DNA of 64,000 nucleotides from Clostridium sp. D33t1_170424_F3 (GTDB lineage: Bacteria; Bacillota; Clostridia; Oscillospirales; Acutalibacteraceae). Under the pieces are notes generated by a model, which saw nothing but the letters and a program-made list of their open reading frames with translations, made no database searches and was not told the DNA's origin. The DNA lies in assembly GCF_015667585.1 (NCBI RefSeq), contig NZ_JADPEG010000015.1, positions 27,117-91,116 of the forward strand, in the 5' to 3' direction. The first letter of the stretch is position 1; each line of letters starts with the position of its first letter. Below are positions 24,960 to 35,048 of the stretch, one piece after another. The position numbers and the translations under genes were made by a program.

Positions 24960-26396
24960 ATGCTGGACCTTGTCATCCGCGGCGGATTGGTGGCGGATAC
25001 TGAGCGCCGCACGTTTTTGCCGTTGCAGATTGGCATTCAAGACGGCATCATCGCCGCGCTTTCTGAAGAACCTTTGCGTGGGAAACGGGAGATTTGCGCG
25101 GAGGGCCTGCTCATCTCCCCAGGCTTCATCGACGTGCACGGCCATGTGGACGGCGACGACTATGCAGGGGAGCTCTCCGTCTGCCAGGGGATCACGACTA
25201 CGGTAGGCGGCAACTGCGGTCTCAGCCCGGTGGATATGAAAAGTTTTTTTGCAGAACAGGAGCAAAAAGGCTTTGCAGTCAACCAGGCGGAGCTGGTGGG
25301 CCATTCGTTTTCCCTGCGAAAGGCGGTCGGTCTGGAGGACGTGTATGAAAAGGCGAGCGACGCGCAGATCGCGCAGATGAAACGTATGGCGGATCAGGCT
25401 CTGCAGGATGGCGCCTGCGGGGTTTCTTTTGGTCTGGATTATTCGCCCGGCGCGTCGCTGAAGGAAATTGAAGCGCTGGCGGAAGTCAGTACTTCGTTCG
25501 GGCGCATTGTCCCGGTGCACACCCGCCTTTTCACGCTGTATGATCTGTCTTCCCTGTATGAGATGTTGTATGTTGCGCGTAAAACCGGCGCACGGCTGCT
25601 GTTTTCCCATTTTGTGTATCAGTATGGGGAGGGCATTATGCGGGAGGCGCTGGACATTGTGGATCGCGCCCGGCAGGATGGCCTTTGGGTCCGCGTCGAC
25701 AGCGGCCTGTATACGGAATGGGCCACCTACGCGGGTACGGCGACCTTTGACGAGCAGACCATCCGGGACAACGAGCTGCGTTTCGGCGACATGCTGGTGG
25801 CGACCGGTCCCCACATGGGGCAATGGCTGGACGAGTCGCTGTACCGAAAGGTGCGGGAACAGGAGCCGGATGAGTCGATCATCTGCTTTACCGGGCAAAA
25901 AGAGGAGATCTATGAAGCGCTCCGGAAGGAGTATGCCATGCCTTCTACCGACATCGGTGCATACCGGAAGGGGGAGGGGCACCCGCAGATCGCGGGTTCC
26001 TTTCCAAAATTTATCCGGGAGATGGTGCGGGAACGGAGAGAGCTCACCATGGGAGACGCAATTTACAAGGCGACTCTGCTGCCTGCGCGGACGTTTTCAC
26101 TGCCTAATAAAGGGAGAATCGCTGTGGGCGCGGACGCCGATCTGGTCATCTTTGATCCGCAGACAATCGCGGATACCGCGGTATTTCCGGATCGCGGACA
26201 GCCGGACGCAAAGCCGGTCGGCATTGAGCATGTCCTGGTCAACGGAGTATTTGCCGTAGAATCCGGCGTGTTCTGCGAGACTCGGAGCGGGAAAATCCTG
26301 CGGGCCAGTGGGAAGAGCCGGTCCGGCGGTCGGAGGGCTGCCGGCGCAAAGACAGGGCTTATTAAGGCCGCGTCCTTTCGGAAAACGGAATTGTAA
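24960..26396 (+). CDS. N-acyl-D-amino-acid deacylase-like amidohydrolase
   Basis: 478 residues of the amidohydrolase superfamily. Metal ligands HGH appear in SPGFIDVHGHVDGDD; later family positions are VHTRLF, FSHFVYQYG and a putative catalytic Asp in STDIGAYRKGEGHPQIAGSF. The C-terminal block GADADLVIFDPQTIADTAVF with EHVLVNG is characteristic of D-aminoacylases and D-glutamate deacylases. The start at 24960 lies behind GGGAGGGGG; the in-frame ATG at 24942 precedes that site. It follows the NifH-like gene by 18 bases and closes the operon. Substrates could be N-acyl-D-amino acids, N-acyl lactams or hydantoin-like rings. Confidence 0.82.
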   Translation: MLDLVIRGGLVADTERRTFLPLQIGIQDGIIAALSEEPLRGKREICAEGLLISPGFIDVHGHVDGDDYAGELSVCQGITTTVGGNCGLSPVDMKSFFAEQEQKGFAVNQAELVGHSFSLRKAVGLEDVYEKASDAQIAQMKRMADQALQDGACGVSFGLDYSPGASLKEIEALAEVSTSFGRIVPVHTRLFTLYDLSSLYEMLYVARKTGARLLFSHFVYQYGEGIMREALDIVDRARQDGLWVRVDSGLYTEWATYAGTATFDEQTIRDNELRFGDMLVATGPHMGQWLDESLYRKVREQEPDESIICFTGQKEEIYEALRKEYAMPSTDIGAYRKGEGHPQIAGSFPKFIREMVRERRELTMGDAIYKATLLPARTFSLPNKGRIAVGADADLVIFDPQTIADTAVFPDRGQPDAKPVGIEHVLVNGVFAVESGVFCETRSGKILRASGKSRSGGRRAAGAKTGLIKAASFRKTEL

Positions 26397-26470
26397 TACG
26401 GCAGGCAAAATACTCTGGTTTGACAATCCCGCGGCAGCTGACAAGGAACGGTCATTTCACAGACATGGAT

Positions 26471-26512
26471 AAAAGGCGAACACCCGCACGGATGTCAGGG
26501 TGTTCGCCTTTT
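26471..26512 (+). terminator. Terminator of the pot/NifH-like operon
   Basis: A perfect 15-bp stem AAAAGGCGAACACCC (26471-26485) with GGGTGTTCGCCTTTT (26498-26512). The bases from 26513 to 26642 hold nothing recognisable. Confidence 0.9.
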
Positions 26513-26642
26513 ACTTTTAAACAGGAGCGGTACAGGATGGTGCATTTTACGAAAAAGTTATTGTGCAGCCCTTTGCCACAGGTGCATACCAAAAAACAGC
26601 TTCATCTAAAAATTCCTTGTTGATCATGCGTTTCAATAACAG

Positions 26643-26685
26643 GAAACCGCCGGGCGCATCCAAAGCGGATGCACCCGGCGGTTTC
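26643..26685 (-). terminator. Probable terminator of the GH31 gene
   Basis: GAAACCGCCGGG-GCATCC pairs with GGATGC-CCCGGCGGTTTC; an 18-bp stem with one mismatch, 51 bases past the stop codon on the minus strand. The T-run is short. Confidence 0.65.
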
Positions 26686-26736
26686 TTATGTTTGCAAATT
26701 CTTCAGTTGCTTTTTCCAACAGGAAAGGGAAACGTA

Positions 26737-29700
26737 TTACGCAACCTTCACGGTGCAGTGCATCTGTGCGGCCTGGCCGTTCAGTGTGGTGTAAACGCCC
26801 GTGCTCTCGCCCGGTGTGCCAACCGCATAGACCTTGTAGTAGAAGTCGTTGCCGATGCGGGACACAAACTGCGTCTTAATCACATTGCCGTTTCCTACGG
26901 TAAAGCTCGGGATCAAACCGCTGCCGTTGGCAACAGTCATCTTAAAGGTGTATACGCTGCCTCTGTTCAGCGTAATAACGCCGTTCGTATCGCTGCGTAC
27001 GCTTGCAGCCGCGCTCTGGCTGGCGGAGACAATACCCGCGGTGCCATAGGCGTTGCTGGTGTTTCTGGTGGAGTTGCTGCTCTTCTTGGTATCCGGCTTC
27101 GGAGTCGGGGCCGGCTTATTGTCCTTCGCGTCCTCAACAGCCTTCAGGGCAGCCTGCATCGCGTTGACTGCTGCTTCCACCTGGGCTTCAGTTGCGTTCT
27201 CATCCGCCAGAACCGCTTTTGCCTGGTTCATCGCCTGTGCAAGCTGATTTGCAACAGCTGCCGGAACGTTTGTTGTGCTGGTGTTTTCACCTTGTGCGAT
27301 CAGATCCTTGAGCGCATCCTTATTCGGGATGACGCGCAGGTTCATCATTGCCGCAATCAGCTCGTCAACCTTCTCGTTTACAGCTGTCTGGGTTGCGTTG
27401 GCATCCTCCAGCAGAACCTTCGCCTCAGCGAGAACCTTCCGGAAGGTTTCCATTGCATCGTCGTCAAAGTACTTGCTCTGATCGAGCGCTTCGCCGTTTG
27501 CAACTACTCCCTCCAGCTGAGTCGTATTCGCACGCTCTACCAGATTGTTCAATGCATCGTAAAGTGCATCGACCGCTGCCTTAATGTCTGCTTCCAATAC
27601 GTCTGCGTCGTCCATCAGGTCCGCCGCGTCCGCATAGGCTTTGTCCAGAACAGCCAGGCTGTTCGGTGTGAACATGTTGCGATCGATCAGTTCTGCCAGC
27701 TGCATCGGAGCTTTCAGCATCGTCTTATCGCCCGCAACAAAGCTCAGATAATGCAGCGCGTCAATCAGTTCGCTCCAGGCTTCGTTGATCTCTGCCTGTG
27801 TTGCAGCCTTGTTTGCCTCTGCCGCCTTTGCCGCCTTCAGAGCTGCCTCGTACTTCTTCTGTACGGACTCGACCGCAAGAGCGGCTTCATCCGCGCAATC
27901 TTCCGCAATTGCGATCGTGCTGCGCAGCACCTGCTTGTTTACCACGGTAAAGTCGAGGTTGATCTCTGTGTTCTCGTTCGGCATCACAGTGTTGAGAATG
28001 TACTCGCTGACATTGAAGTCTTCACCAATTTCAACAGCTTTGCCGTTCACGGTAACGCCTGCAATCTCTCTGCCCTCAATTGCCGGAGCAAAGCTGAAGG
28101 CCATTGCGGTGTCTGCCATCACGACGTTCTTGTAGGAGCCGATCAGGTTCGCGAGCTTCTGCTCTTCACCGTCGATGGACATCTTCACGTTCTTCGGGAA
28201 GTTTACCGTCAGCATATGCTCGGCAGGCTCCACCGCAGGCTGATTCAGTGTTGCGGCTACAAAGGAAACGTTGCCGCCGTTCCGCTCGATCAGCTCATAA
28301 CGTACATACAGGGTGCTTTCTTCTTTTGCCTTCAGGTTGATGGTTACTGTGGTATAGAAGTTGGTATCCATGTTGCCAAATTCATAGCTCTGGTTTTCGG
28401 TCAAACCGGATGCGTCGTAGACAGTCAGTCTGCCTCTGCCCTTCCAGCCGCCGAGATAGAGAGTCAGAATCTTCTCTTCCGGGCCCGCCTTTGCCTTGAT
28501 AGTAAAGTCGCTGCCCAGCTGGCTCTGCTGCAAGCCGGTGATCAGGTCAGTTGCTTCCTTGTCCGGCGTGCCGTCCGACCAGCTGAACGCAGTCCGGTGG
28601 TCGTCGAAACCGACGAGGGCAGAGGAAGTGGTCAGGACAAGCTGTTCTTCCTCAACGTCCTTGCGGTTGATGTCGGCGGTCGCCGCTCTGCCGAGGTGGA
28701 TCCAGTCAAGATTGCCCTCTTCTGTCAGGTTGCGCTTAGCCGGATACTGATCTGTCACGTTGACCGTGCGTTCCACAGCCTTGTTGACGTCGTCTCCCGG
28801 ATCCGCATTCGGATCGCGGAGCGCTGCCGCCGCGAAGGTGATGTTGCTGCCGTTGGTCTTTGTGTAACGGACCACCAGCTCGGTGCCGGTCTCAGAAGTC
28901 ATATCGATCGTGACCTTGCGGTAATAGGACTTATTCATATCGCCGAAGGTATAGGTATCGATCACGGTATCCGCCGATTTGTCGAAGATTTCCAGCTTGG
29001 CGTCGCTCTTCCAGCCGCCGATGAACAGGACCAGCTGTTTTTCCTCTTCCGTTGCCTTCACATTGAATTCAAAGCTGGCGTCGGTATCAAAAATGACAGA
29101 ACCGTTGCGGGTTTCATTTACAGTTTGAATCGGCATACCGTCCGAATAGCTGAAGCTTGTGCAGTAGTCGACAAAGCCGCCCAAACTGCGTGCATTCTGC
29201 TTCAGGAAGGTGATCTGCGGGACTGCGGTGTCTTTTCTGATAATCTGTCTGGCATCGCTCACATTGGAGTGTACCCAGTCGAGGTTGCCAAGGGAGGACA
29301 GGTCCACCACGTACGGCATTTCACTGCTGACGTCGATGGTGCGCTCCACCGGCAGTTTGTAGCTGTCATAGACAACGCCTTCGTCATAATCCAGGTCCGG
29401 GATTTCCGGATCGACCGCATTGTCAAATGCAGCGATCAGCTGCATGGCTTCGTAAACATTGCCGGATACTTCCACTTCATAAACGGTGCCGTCGTTGGCG
29501 CCGCCTTCGATTTCAAACGGCATTGCGCTGGTATCCTGCGCAACCGCTGTGAAATTGAGGGACTCTCCATTCGCGGTGGTCACGCTCTGCAGCTCGCCCC
29601 AGCCTTCCGGCTGATGGATGCGAACGGTCCAATCGCGATTGTCAAAGCAGCGTTCGCCGTCAAAGGTTCCCTTTGCCGCGCCGATGTCAATGACAGTCTT

Positions 29701-32151
29701 GCCGCCTTCAGATTTGGTAGACAGCTCGGTGGTACGGAATTTGCCTTCCGTGTAATCGTTGGAGATGGTATCGTCCTCATACAGGGTTGTGGTGTCACTG
29801 TTGCGGGTGGACGGGTAAACGTCCAGCGTCATGTGGCTCCAATCCTTCTCCTTCGTGGTCATCATTTCGTCGGCCAGAGGAATAATGGCGCCCTTCTTGA
29901 TGTACATGGGGGTTTCGCTGACCGGCGCTTCCACTTCGATGCTGCGCGGGCCATAAACAGTCTCGCCGCTGAACAGGTCGATCCATTCGCCTTCCGGAAT
30001 CCAAACAGATCTGGTGCAAAGGGTCTCTTCCTGCTCGCCTTCTGCGATATACTGCATTTTGCAGATTGCTTTGTCCGTCTTTTCGTAGTACTCATAGCGC
30101 ACGTTGTAGGTTTCGCCAGCCTTCAGGACACCCTCGGAAGTTTTGATGGTGGTGGACTGATCTTTCCAGGAATCGACGAACAGCTCGTCGTTGATGTAGA
30201 TGCGGGCGCCGTCGTCGCTGCAGGTCTGCAGTTTCACGTCTTTGTCGCCAATGGTGATGGTGCCTGTGTAACGGATGCTGAAGTTATCCGAATTGACGCC
30301 GTTTGCCGGGCTTCCGGTTCCCCAGTCATAATCGATGTTGGGAACCGTCTGGGTAAGAACCGGATCGCCGTTCAGGCTGTAGTTGTTAAAGTACTCCGCC
30401 TTCAAGCCCTTTTTGCCGTCGGGAGTCTTCAGCCATTCGGAGGGAACCGCCGGATCGCCGTTGTTGGAATCGGTGATGGTCGGCGCGATCAGAATATCGT
30501 CGCCGAGCAGGTACTGGTCGTTCCTTGCGGCGCTTGCATATTCCGGATAATAGAAGTCCAGTCTTCTGACCAGCGGCATACCGGTCTCATAAGTTTCATG
30601 AGAGAGGTTGTAGAAGGTCGGAAGCAGGCGGTAACGCATATTGACATAATCGCGGATGATATTCAAAGCGTCTTCGCCCTTCACCCACGGCATACGGCCT
30701 TCTTCCACATCGCCTACCCAAGAGCAGTGCGGGCGGTAGATCGGGGAGAGCGTGCCGTACTGCATCCATTTGACATATTCGTCCGCGCTCATCGCGTTGG
30801 AGGAGGTCTGATGGGTGCCGACGTCTACGCTGACATACGGGAGGCCGCCGAGCGCGCCGTATTTCACGGCGAATTCCAATTCGTTATACAATGTTTCCTG
30901 ATGGCCGCCGGTATCGCCGGTCCAGGTCACTGCATAACGATGCTGCCCAACGTTCGGAGCGCAGATTTCAGCGCCGTTGGAGGTGCCGTCGATGTTACTC
31001 ATCATAAAGAGACGGCGATCCGGATAAATGGCCTTCTGTGCATCCGCATAAAGCGCCGCACCAATGGTCTCATGCGTAAAGCCATCCGGCGCCACGATGG
31101 TTGTGGACCAGTTGCGGTCGTACCACCAGGCGTCCAGACCCATGTCCAGCAGTCTGGTCAGGTTATCGTAACGATACTGGATTTCCTGCGGGATAATGGC
31201 ACTGTTTTGTTTGCCGTTATTCTTCGTCGGTTCCGGATGGTCGTTGAAGATGATATCGACATTCTTTTCATGCGCGCTCTTCAGGAAGGCTTTCATATCC
31301 GGGAAGAGGTCCGTGTTAATATCGTAACCGATACCGCCGGTTCCGGCGCTTCTCCAGTCCGTATCGATGACGAGATTGTCCAGCGGGACCTGATAGGTTT
31401 CGTGGTAGTCCGCAATCTGCTGCATGGCTTCCGCGTCATCGTACTGATAGTAGCGGCTGTCCCACGCGCCAAAGGTGGACAGAGGGAGCATCTCGGTCTG
31501 GCCGGTCAGCTTCACAAAGTCTTTGCGCACCTGCGTGCTGCTGCCCTGCGGCAGGAAGACATACATATCCGGCGCATTGTTGCTCTGGTCAAAGCCGTTT
31601 GTATCGCGGTTTTCAGTGTTTTCCTCCGGTTGCGGGGTGAAGCCCCATTCCGGAACGGTCATTCTGGGGTTGTCACCCAGTTCCCAGGACATCACGTTTT
31701 CACCCGGGTCAGGCAGATAAACTTTGCTTCCCGGCAGGCCTTTGTATTTCCAGATCAGACGGCCTTCTTTGTCGTTGATGGTGATGCCGGAAAGGTCTTC
31801 CGCGTCTGCGGGTACAATGATGTCAAAGACGCTTGTGCTTAAGATAACATTGCCATCCGCGTCCGTACGGGTGACTGCGGTTCCTTCCCATTGATCGCGG
31901 CTTGGAATATGGAAGGTGGTACGGTCTTCAAAGCCCTTCGGGCCTTTTTCCTCCAAACGCACAACTGTGGGGGACAGGACCTGCACGCGCACGTTGCTGA
32001 TGATTTCGGACGCGTATCCTTGCGCGTTCATCTCAACGGCAACCGTGCGGCTCTCTTCCCTTGCGGATGCGAGGGTCATCGGCATGGAGCTGGACATAAT
32101 GACCGTTGCACAGAGCACCAGGCTTAAAATCCGGTTCTTATTCCTTTTCAT
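26737..32151 (-). CDS. Large secreted multidomain GH31 glycoside hydrolase
   Basis: 1804 residues. Signal peptide (about 1-30, core ILSLVLCATVIMSSS), a mutarotase-like N-terminal domain, then a GH31 barrel (about 230-560) with the predicted nucleophile Asp345 in DAWWYDRNW and acid/base Asp413 in VTWTGDTGG. A PA14-like carbohydrate-binding domain follows (about 583-700, GLKAEYFNNYSLNGDP). Next are two tandem copies of a ~185-residue beta-rich module (about 925-1115 and 1120-1300, each with VERT, GNLDW, SYSDG/SWSDG and GGWK), FIVAR-like helical repeats (about 1400-1675), a Pro/Lys/Ser linker and a C-terminal domain. No LPXTG or S-layer anchor is seen. GH31 enzymes cleave alpha-glucosides, alpha-xylosides or alpha-galactosaminides; host or plant glycan use is inferred. 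The start at 32151 follows AAGGGAGAG. Single gene. Confidence 0.88.
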   Translation of the reverse strand: MKRNKNRILSLVLCATVIMSSSMPMTLASAREESRTVAVEMNAQGYASEIISNVRVQVLSPTVVRLEEKGPKGFEDRTTFHIPSRDQWEGTAVTRTDADGNVILSTSVFDIIVPADAEDLSGITINDKEGRLIWKYKGLPGSKVYLPDPGENVMSWELGDNPRMTVPEWGFTPQPEENTENRDTNGFDQSNNAPDMYVFLPQGSSTQVRKDFVKLTGQTEMLPLSTFGAWDSRYYQYDDAEAMQQIADYHETYQVPLDNLVIDTDWRSAGTGGIGYDINTDLFPDMKAFLKSAHEKNVDIIFNDHPEPTKNNGKQNSAIIPQEIQYRYDNLTRLLDMGLDAWWYDRNWSTTIVAPDGFTHETIGAALYADAQKAIYPDRRLFMMSNIDGTSNGAEICAPNVGQHRYAVTWTGDTGGHQETLYNELEFAVKYGALGGLPYVSVDVGTHQTSSNAMSADEYVKWMQYGTLSPIYRPHCSWVGDVEEGRMPWVKGEDALNIIRDYVNMRYRLLPTFYNLSHETYETGMPLVRRLDFYYPEYASAARNDQYLLGDDILIAPTITDSNNGDPAVPSEWLKTPDGKKGLKAEYFNNYSLNGDPVLTQTVPNIDYDWGTGSPANGVNSDNFSIRYTGTITIGDKDVKLQTCSDDGARIYINDELFVDSWKDQSTTIKTSEGVLKAGETYNVRYEYYEKTDKAICKMQYIAEGEQEETLCTRSVWIPEGEWIDLFSGETVYGPRSIEVEAPVSETPMYIKKGAIIPLADEMMTTKEKDWSHMTLDVYPSTRNSDTTTLYEDDTISNDYTEGKFRTTELSTKSEGGKTVIDIGAAKGTFDGERCFDNRDWTVRIHQPEGWGELQSVTTANGESLNFTAVAQDTSAMPFEIEGGANDGTVYEVEVSGNVYEAMQLIAAFDNAVDPEIPDLDYDEGVVYDSYKLPVERTIDVSSEMPYVVDLSSLGNLDWVHSNVSDARQIIRKDTAVPQITFLKQNARSLGGFVDYCTSFSYSDGMPIQTVNETRNGSVIFDTDASFEFNVKATEEEKQLVLFIGGWKSDAKLEIFDKSADTVIDTYTFGDMNKSYYRKVTIDMTSETGTELVVRYTKTNGSNITFAAAALRDPNADPGDDVNKAVERTVNVTDQYPAKRNLTEEGNLDWIHLGRAATADINRKDVEEEQLVLTTSSALVGFDDHRTAFSWSDGTPDKEATDLITGLQQSQLGSDFTIKAKAGPEEKILTLYLGGWKGRGRLTVYDASGLTENQSYEFGNMDTNFYTTVTINLKAKEESTLYVRYELIERNGGNVSFVAATLNQPAVEPAEHMLTVNFPKNVKMSIDGEEQKLANLIGSYKNVVMADTAMAFSFAPAIEGREIAGVTVNGKAVEIGEDFNVSEYILNTVMPNENTEINLDFTVVNKQVLRSTIAIAEDCADEAALAVESVQKKYEAALKAAKAAEANKAATQAEINEAWSELIDALHYLSFVAGDKTMLKAPMQLAELIDRNMFTPNSLAVLDKAYADAADLMDDADVLEADIKAAVDALYDALNNLVERANTTQLEGVVANGEALDQSKYFDDDAMETFRKVLAEAKVLLEDANATQTAVNEKVDELIAAMMNLRVIPNKDALKDLIAQGENTSTTNVPAAVANQLAQAMNQAKAVLADENATEAQVEAAVNAMQAALKAVEDAKDNKPAPTPKPDTKKSSNSTRNTSNAYGTAGIVSASQSAAASVRSDTNGVITLNRGSVYTFKMTVANGSGLIPSFTVGNGNVIKTQFVSRIGNDFYYKVYAVGTPGESTGVYTTLNGQAAQMHCTVKVA

Positions 32152-32464
32152 TTTTTTCTCTCCCTTTTTTAACACTCGGTGGAATACAGAAACGTTTTTG
32201 CATCGGCGCAAAAGGAACCGCCTTTTACACCAATTTTCCAGATGCGGAGACAGCTGCACCTGCTTCGGCACGATACGGTACGCATTTCCCCATCGCCGGC
32301 AACCGGAACAAACTGTTCATATAAAACTGCATATCCTCTCCTTTCTGGTCTGTTTTAGAACTTGGAATATTTTTATATCCAATCGAAAACCATTTTTAAA
32401 TACTTTTTTGATACCAGGATTGAATATAAACAATATCTCCAAATTTAGTTAAACCATATATAAA

Positions 32465-32493
32465 ATATAACCAAAATAGCCAATGTATGTCAA
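32465..32493 (-). promoter_or_regulatory. Promoter of the GH31 gene
   Basis: Minus strand TTGACA, 17-base spacer, TTATAT. It leaves an untranslated leader of about 300 bases (32152-32460) in which I see no known riboswitch. Confidence 0.7.
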
Positions 32494-32763
32494 TGGAATA
32501 AATTGTGATCGTCTAAATTATTTTGCTGTTTTATTTTAATGAAGCGCATTTGCGGCAATTTTTTCCCATTCGGACCATCTTTTATCAGATTTGGCTCTGT
32601 TTGCTTTTTTGTATGGCGGTACTTTTTCCTTTATAAAAATGATCTGCGAACAATCCATTCATTTTATTAGTGCTTATTGTAATTTTTATCGTCTAAAAAC
32701 GTCCCGCTGCGCGTCATTCTGTGCTATACTATACAAAAATACGCATAAAGCGAGGACTTTTAC
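32494..32763. other. AT-rich intergenic stretch before topB
   Basis: No gene seen. ATCGTCTAAA occurs twice (about 32508 and 32689), the second ahead of CTATACTATAC near 32725-32737, a likely -10 region for topB; a matching -35 box is not clear. Confidence 0.4.
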
Positions 32764-34932
32764 ATGGCGAAAACATTGGTGCTGGCGGAAAAGCCATCCG
32801 TCGGCAGGGAATTGGCGCGGGTGCTGGGCTGCCGGCAGTCTTCCGGCGGGTATCTCTCCGGCCCGCAATATATCGTTACATGGGCATTGGGGCATCTGGT
32901 GGAGTTGGCGGAACCGGAGGCTTACGGGGACCAATACAAAACCTGGAGCATGGAAACACTGCCCATGCTGCCGGAGAAAATGGAATTGAAAGTCATTCCG
33001 GAGACGACCAAACAGTACGGCGTGGTGAAAAAGCTGCTGCACAGTCCGGAGGTCAGTTCTTTGATTATTGCGACGGACGCGGGACGGGAAGGCGAACTGG
33101 TAGCGCGTTGGATTCTGGAAAAGGCCGGGTTCCACAAGCCGATCAAGCGCCTCTGGATTTCTTCCCAGACGGATAAGGCCATCCGGGAAGGGTTTGCCAG
33201 GCTGCGGGACGGCAGGGAATATTATAATTTATATATGTCCGCGCAGTCGCGCGCGGAGGCGGACTGGCTGGTCGGTCTGAACGTCACGCGCGCGCTCACC
33301 TGCAAGTTTAACGCGCAGCTTTCGGCAGGTCGCGTACAGACGCCGACTTTGGCGCTGATTGTACACCGGGAGGAAGAAATCCGTAAATTCGTACCAAAGG
33401 ATTATTACACCGTCAAGGCGGATTTGGGTAAGTTCTTCGCAGCCTGGCACGATCCCAAAAATCAGACGGGCATTTTTGACAAGGAAAAAGCGGAAGCCAT
33501 TGCGCAGAAGGTCAAGGGTAAAACGTTTAAGATTACAGAGATCAAAAAGACCTTTGGGTCCACGCCGCCGCCGATGCTCTACGACTTGACGGAGCTGCAG
33601 CGCGACGCAAACAAATTGTACCAGTATTCTCCCAAGCAGACGCTGAACATCATGCAGCGGCTCTATGAAATGCACAAGGCGCTGACCTACCCGCGCACGG
33701 ATTCCCGGTATCTGACGGCGGACATTGTGCCAACGCTGCAGGAGCGACTGCGCGCGGTGAACCACGGCGAGTTTTCCCCGATCGTCGGGGAGATTTTCCG
33801 CACCCGGAAGAGTATTTCACATAACTGCGTCAACAATGCCAAGGTGACGGATCATCACGCGATCATTCCGACGGAAGAACAGGTCAACCTGATGAGCCTG
33901 AATCTGGAGGAAAAACGTATTTATACGCTGGTGGTAAAGCGGTTCCTGACCTGCTTTTATCCCAGCTACGACTATAAAAAAATCCGTATTGAGCTGACGG
34001 CGGAAGGAGAGCGCTTCTCTGCCTCCGGACGCGAAATTCTTGAGCTGGGCTGGAAAAAGGTCACGACCGCACAGGAGGAGGACGAAGAGGAAGCGGCGGA
34101 ACAGGTGCTGCCAAGCCTGAAACAGGGCGACGTCTTCCCGTGCAGAAACATACAGCTGAAAACCCTGAAGACCGCGCCGCCCGCCCGCTATACGGAGGCG
34201 ACGCTGCTTTCCGCGATGGAAAATCCCTCCCGTTTTATCGAAGACAGGACAATGAAAGAATACATAGGGGGCGGCTTGGGAACGCCCGCCACCCGCGCGG
34301 ATATTATTGAAAAGCTTTTCACTTCCTTTTATGTGGAGAAGAAAGGCAATTCGCTGGTGCCGACGTCAAAGGGTATGCAGCTGATTAATTTGGTCCCGCC
34401 GGATTTAAAGGAACCCCTGCTGACAGCCAAATGGGAAAAGCGGCTGGAAGGTATCAGTAAGGGTGCGGAAAACAAAAACGTCTTTATTAAGGAAATAAAG
34501 GGATATGCATCCTCTCTGGTGAAGACCGTTTCATCCAGCGAAGCGAAATATGTGCATGAAAACCTGACGCAGGAGGTCTGCCCTGAGTGCGGCAAACGAT
34601 TGCTGATGGTCAACAGCAAAAAAGGGAAAATGCTGGTCTGCCAGGACCGAACCTGCGGATACCGGCGCAATGTGGTGGTGGAAACACGCGTGCGATGCCC
34701 TAACTGCCACAAGTTTATGGAGCTCTTTGGCGAAGGAGAAAAGAAAACCTTTGTCTGCCGCTGCGGCTTCCGTTCCAAAGCGGATAAATTGTTTGCCAAT
34801 AAGGATAAGGACGCGAAAGCCAGCAAGCGGGATGTTCAGCAATATCTGGACAGCCAGAATAAGGAAGAAGGCGTCAGCGCGTTTGCCGCCGCGTGGGCGA
34901 AAAGCCTGGAAGAAGCAAAGAAGAAAAAATAA
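32764..34932 (+). CDS. topB: DNA topoisomerase III
   Basis: 722 residues, type IA topoisomerase that passes single strands and resolves recombination or replication intermediates. The Toprim domain is at the N-terminus (LVLAEKPSVGREL; ATDAGREGELVARWI with catalytic acidic residues). The active-site tyrosine is Tyr309 in ALTYPRTDSRYL. The C-terminus carries two Cys4 zinc ribbons (CPECGKR...CQDRTCGY and CPNCHKF...CRCGF), then a charged tail. The start follows GCGAGGAC. The standard chromosomal gene and the plasmid/conjugative-element TopB look alike, but no mobile-element genes flank it. Confidence 0.93.
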   Translation: MAKTLVLAEKPSVGRELARVLGCRQSSGGYLSGPQYIVTWALGHLVELAEPEAYGDQYKTWSMETLPMLPEKMELKVIPETTKQYGVVKKLLHSPEVSSLIIATDAGREGELVARWILEKAGFHKPIKRLWISSQTDKAIREGFARLRDGREYYNLYMSAQSRAEADWLVGLNVTRALTCKFNAQLSAGRVQTPTLALIVHREEEIRKFVPKDYYTVKADLGKFFAAWHDPKNQTGIFDKEKAEAIAQKVKGKTFKITEIKKTFGSTPPPMLYDLTELQRDANKLYQYSPKQTLNIMQRLYEMHKALTYPRTDSRYLTADIVPTLQERLRAVNHGEFSPIVGEIFRTRKSISHNCVNNAKVTDHHAIIPTEEQVNLMSLNLEEKRIYTLVVKRFLTCFYPSYDYKKIRIELTAEGERFSASGREILELGWKKVTTAQEEDEEEAAEQVLPSLKQGDVFPCRNIQLKTLKTAPPARYTEATLLSAMENPSRFIEDRTMKEYIGGGLGTPATRADIIEKLFTSFYVEKKGNSLVPTSKGMQLINLVPPDLKEPLLTAKWEKRLEGISKGAENKNVFIKEIKGYASSLVKTVSSSEAKYVHENLTQEVCPECGKRLLMVNSKKGKMLVCQDRTCGYRRNVVVETRVRCPNCHKFMELFGEGEKKTFVCRCGFRSKADKLFANKDKDAKASKRDVQQYLDSQNKEEGVSAFAAAWAKSLEEAKKKK

Positions 34933-34971
34933 CCTCCGGTTGGATTAAACAAATAATAATCCGGGCGATCC

Positions 34972-35000
34972 TTGCTATTTTCTATGCGATATTCTATAAT
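34972..35000 (+). promoter_or_regulatory. Promoter of the cytidylate-kinase-like gene
   Basis: TTGCTA (34972-34977), 17-base spacer, TATAAT (34995-35000). Confidence 0.7.
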
Positions 35001-35048
35001 AATAGCGGAGCGGGAAGTGATAGAATCGCTCTGAAGTGAGGAGGTATT

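Noticed and set aside
26563..31842. A 1759-codon open frame on the plus strand opposite the GH31 gene
   Set aside because: It mirrors the GH31 frame on the other strand, reads as low-complexity Cys/Arg/Val-rich sequence with no known domain, and has no ribosome site. The minus strand encodes clear catalytic motifs and a signal peptide, so this is a by-product of codon bias.
32764..34932. topB as evidence of an integrated conjugative element
   Set aside because: TopB often occurs on conjugative elements, but no relaxase, type IV secretion, integrase or att-like repeats are seen around it, and codon use matches its neighbours.
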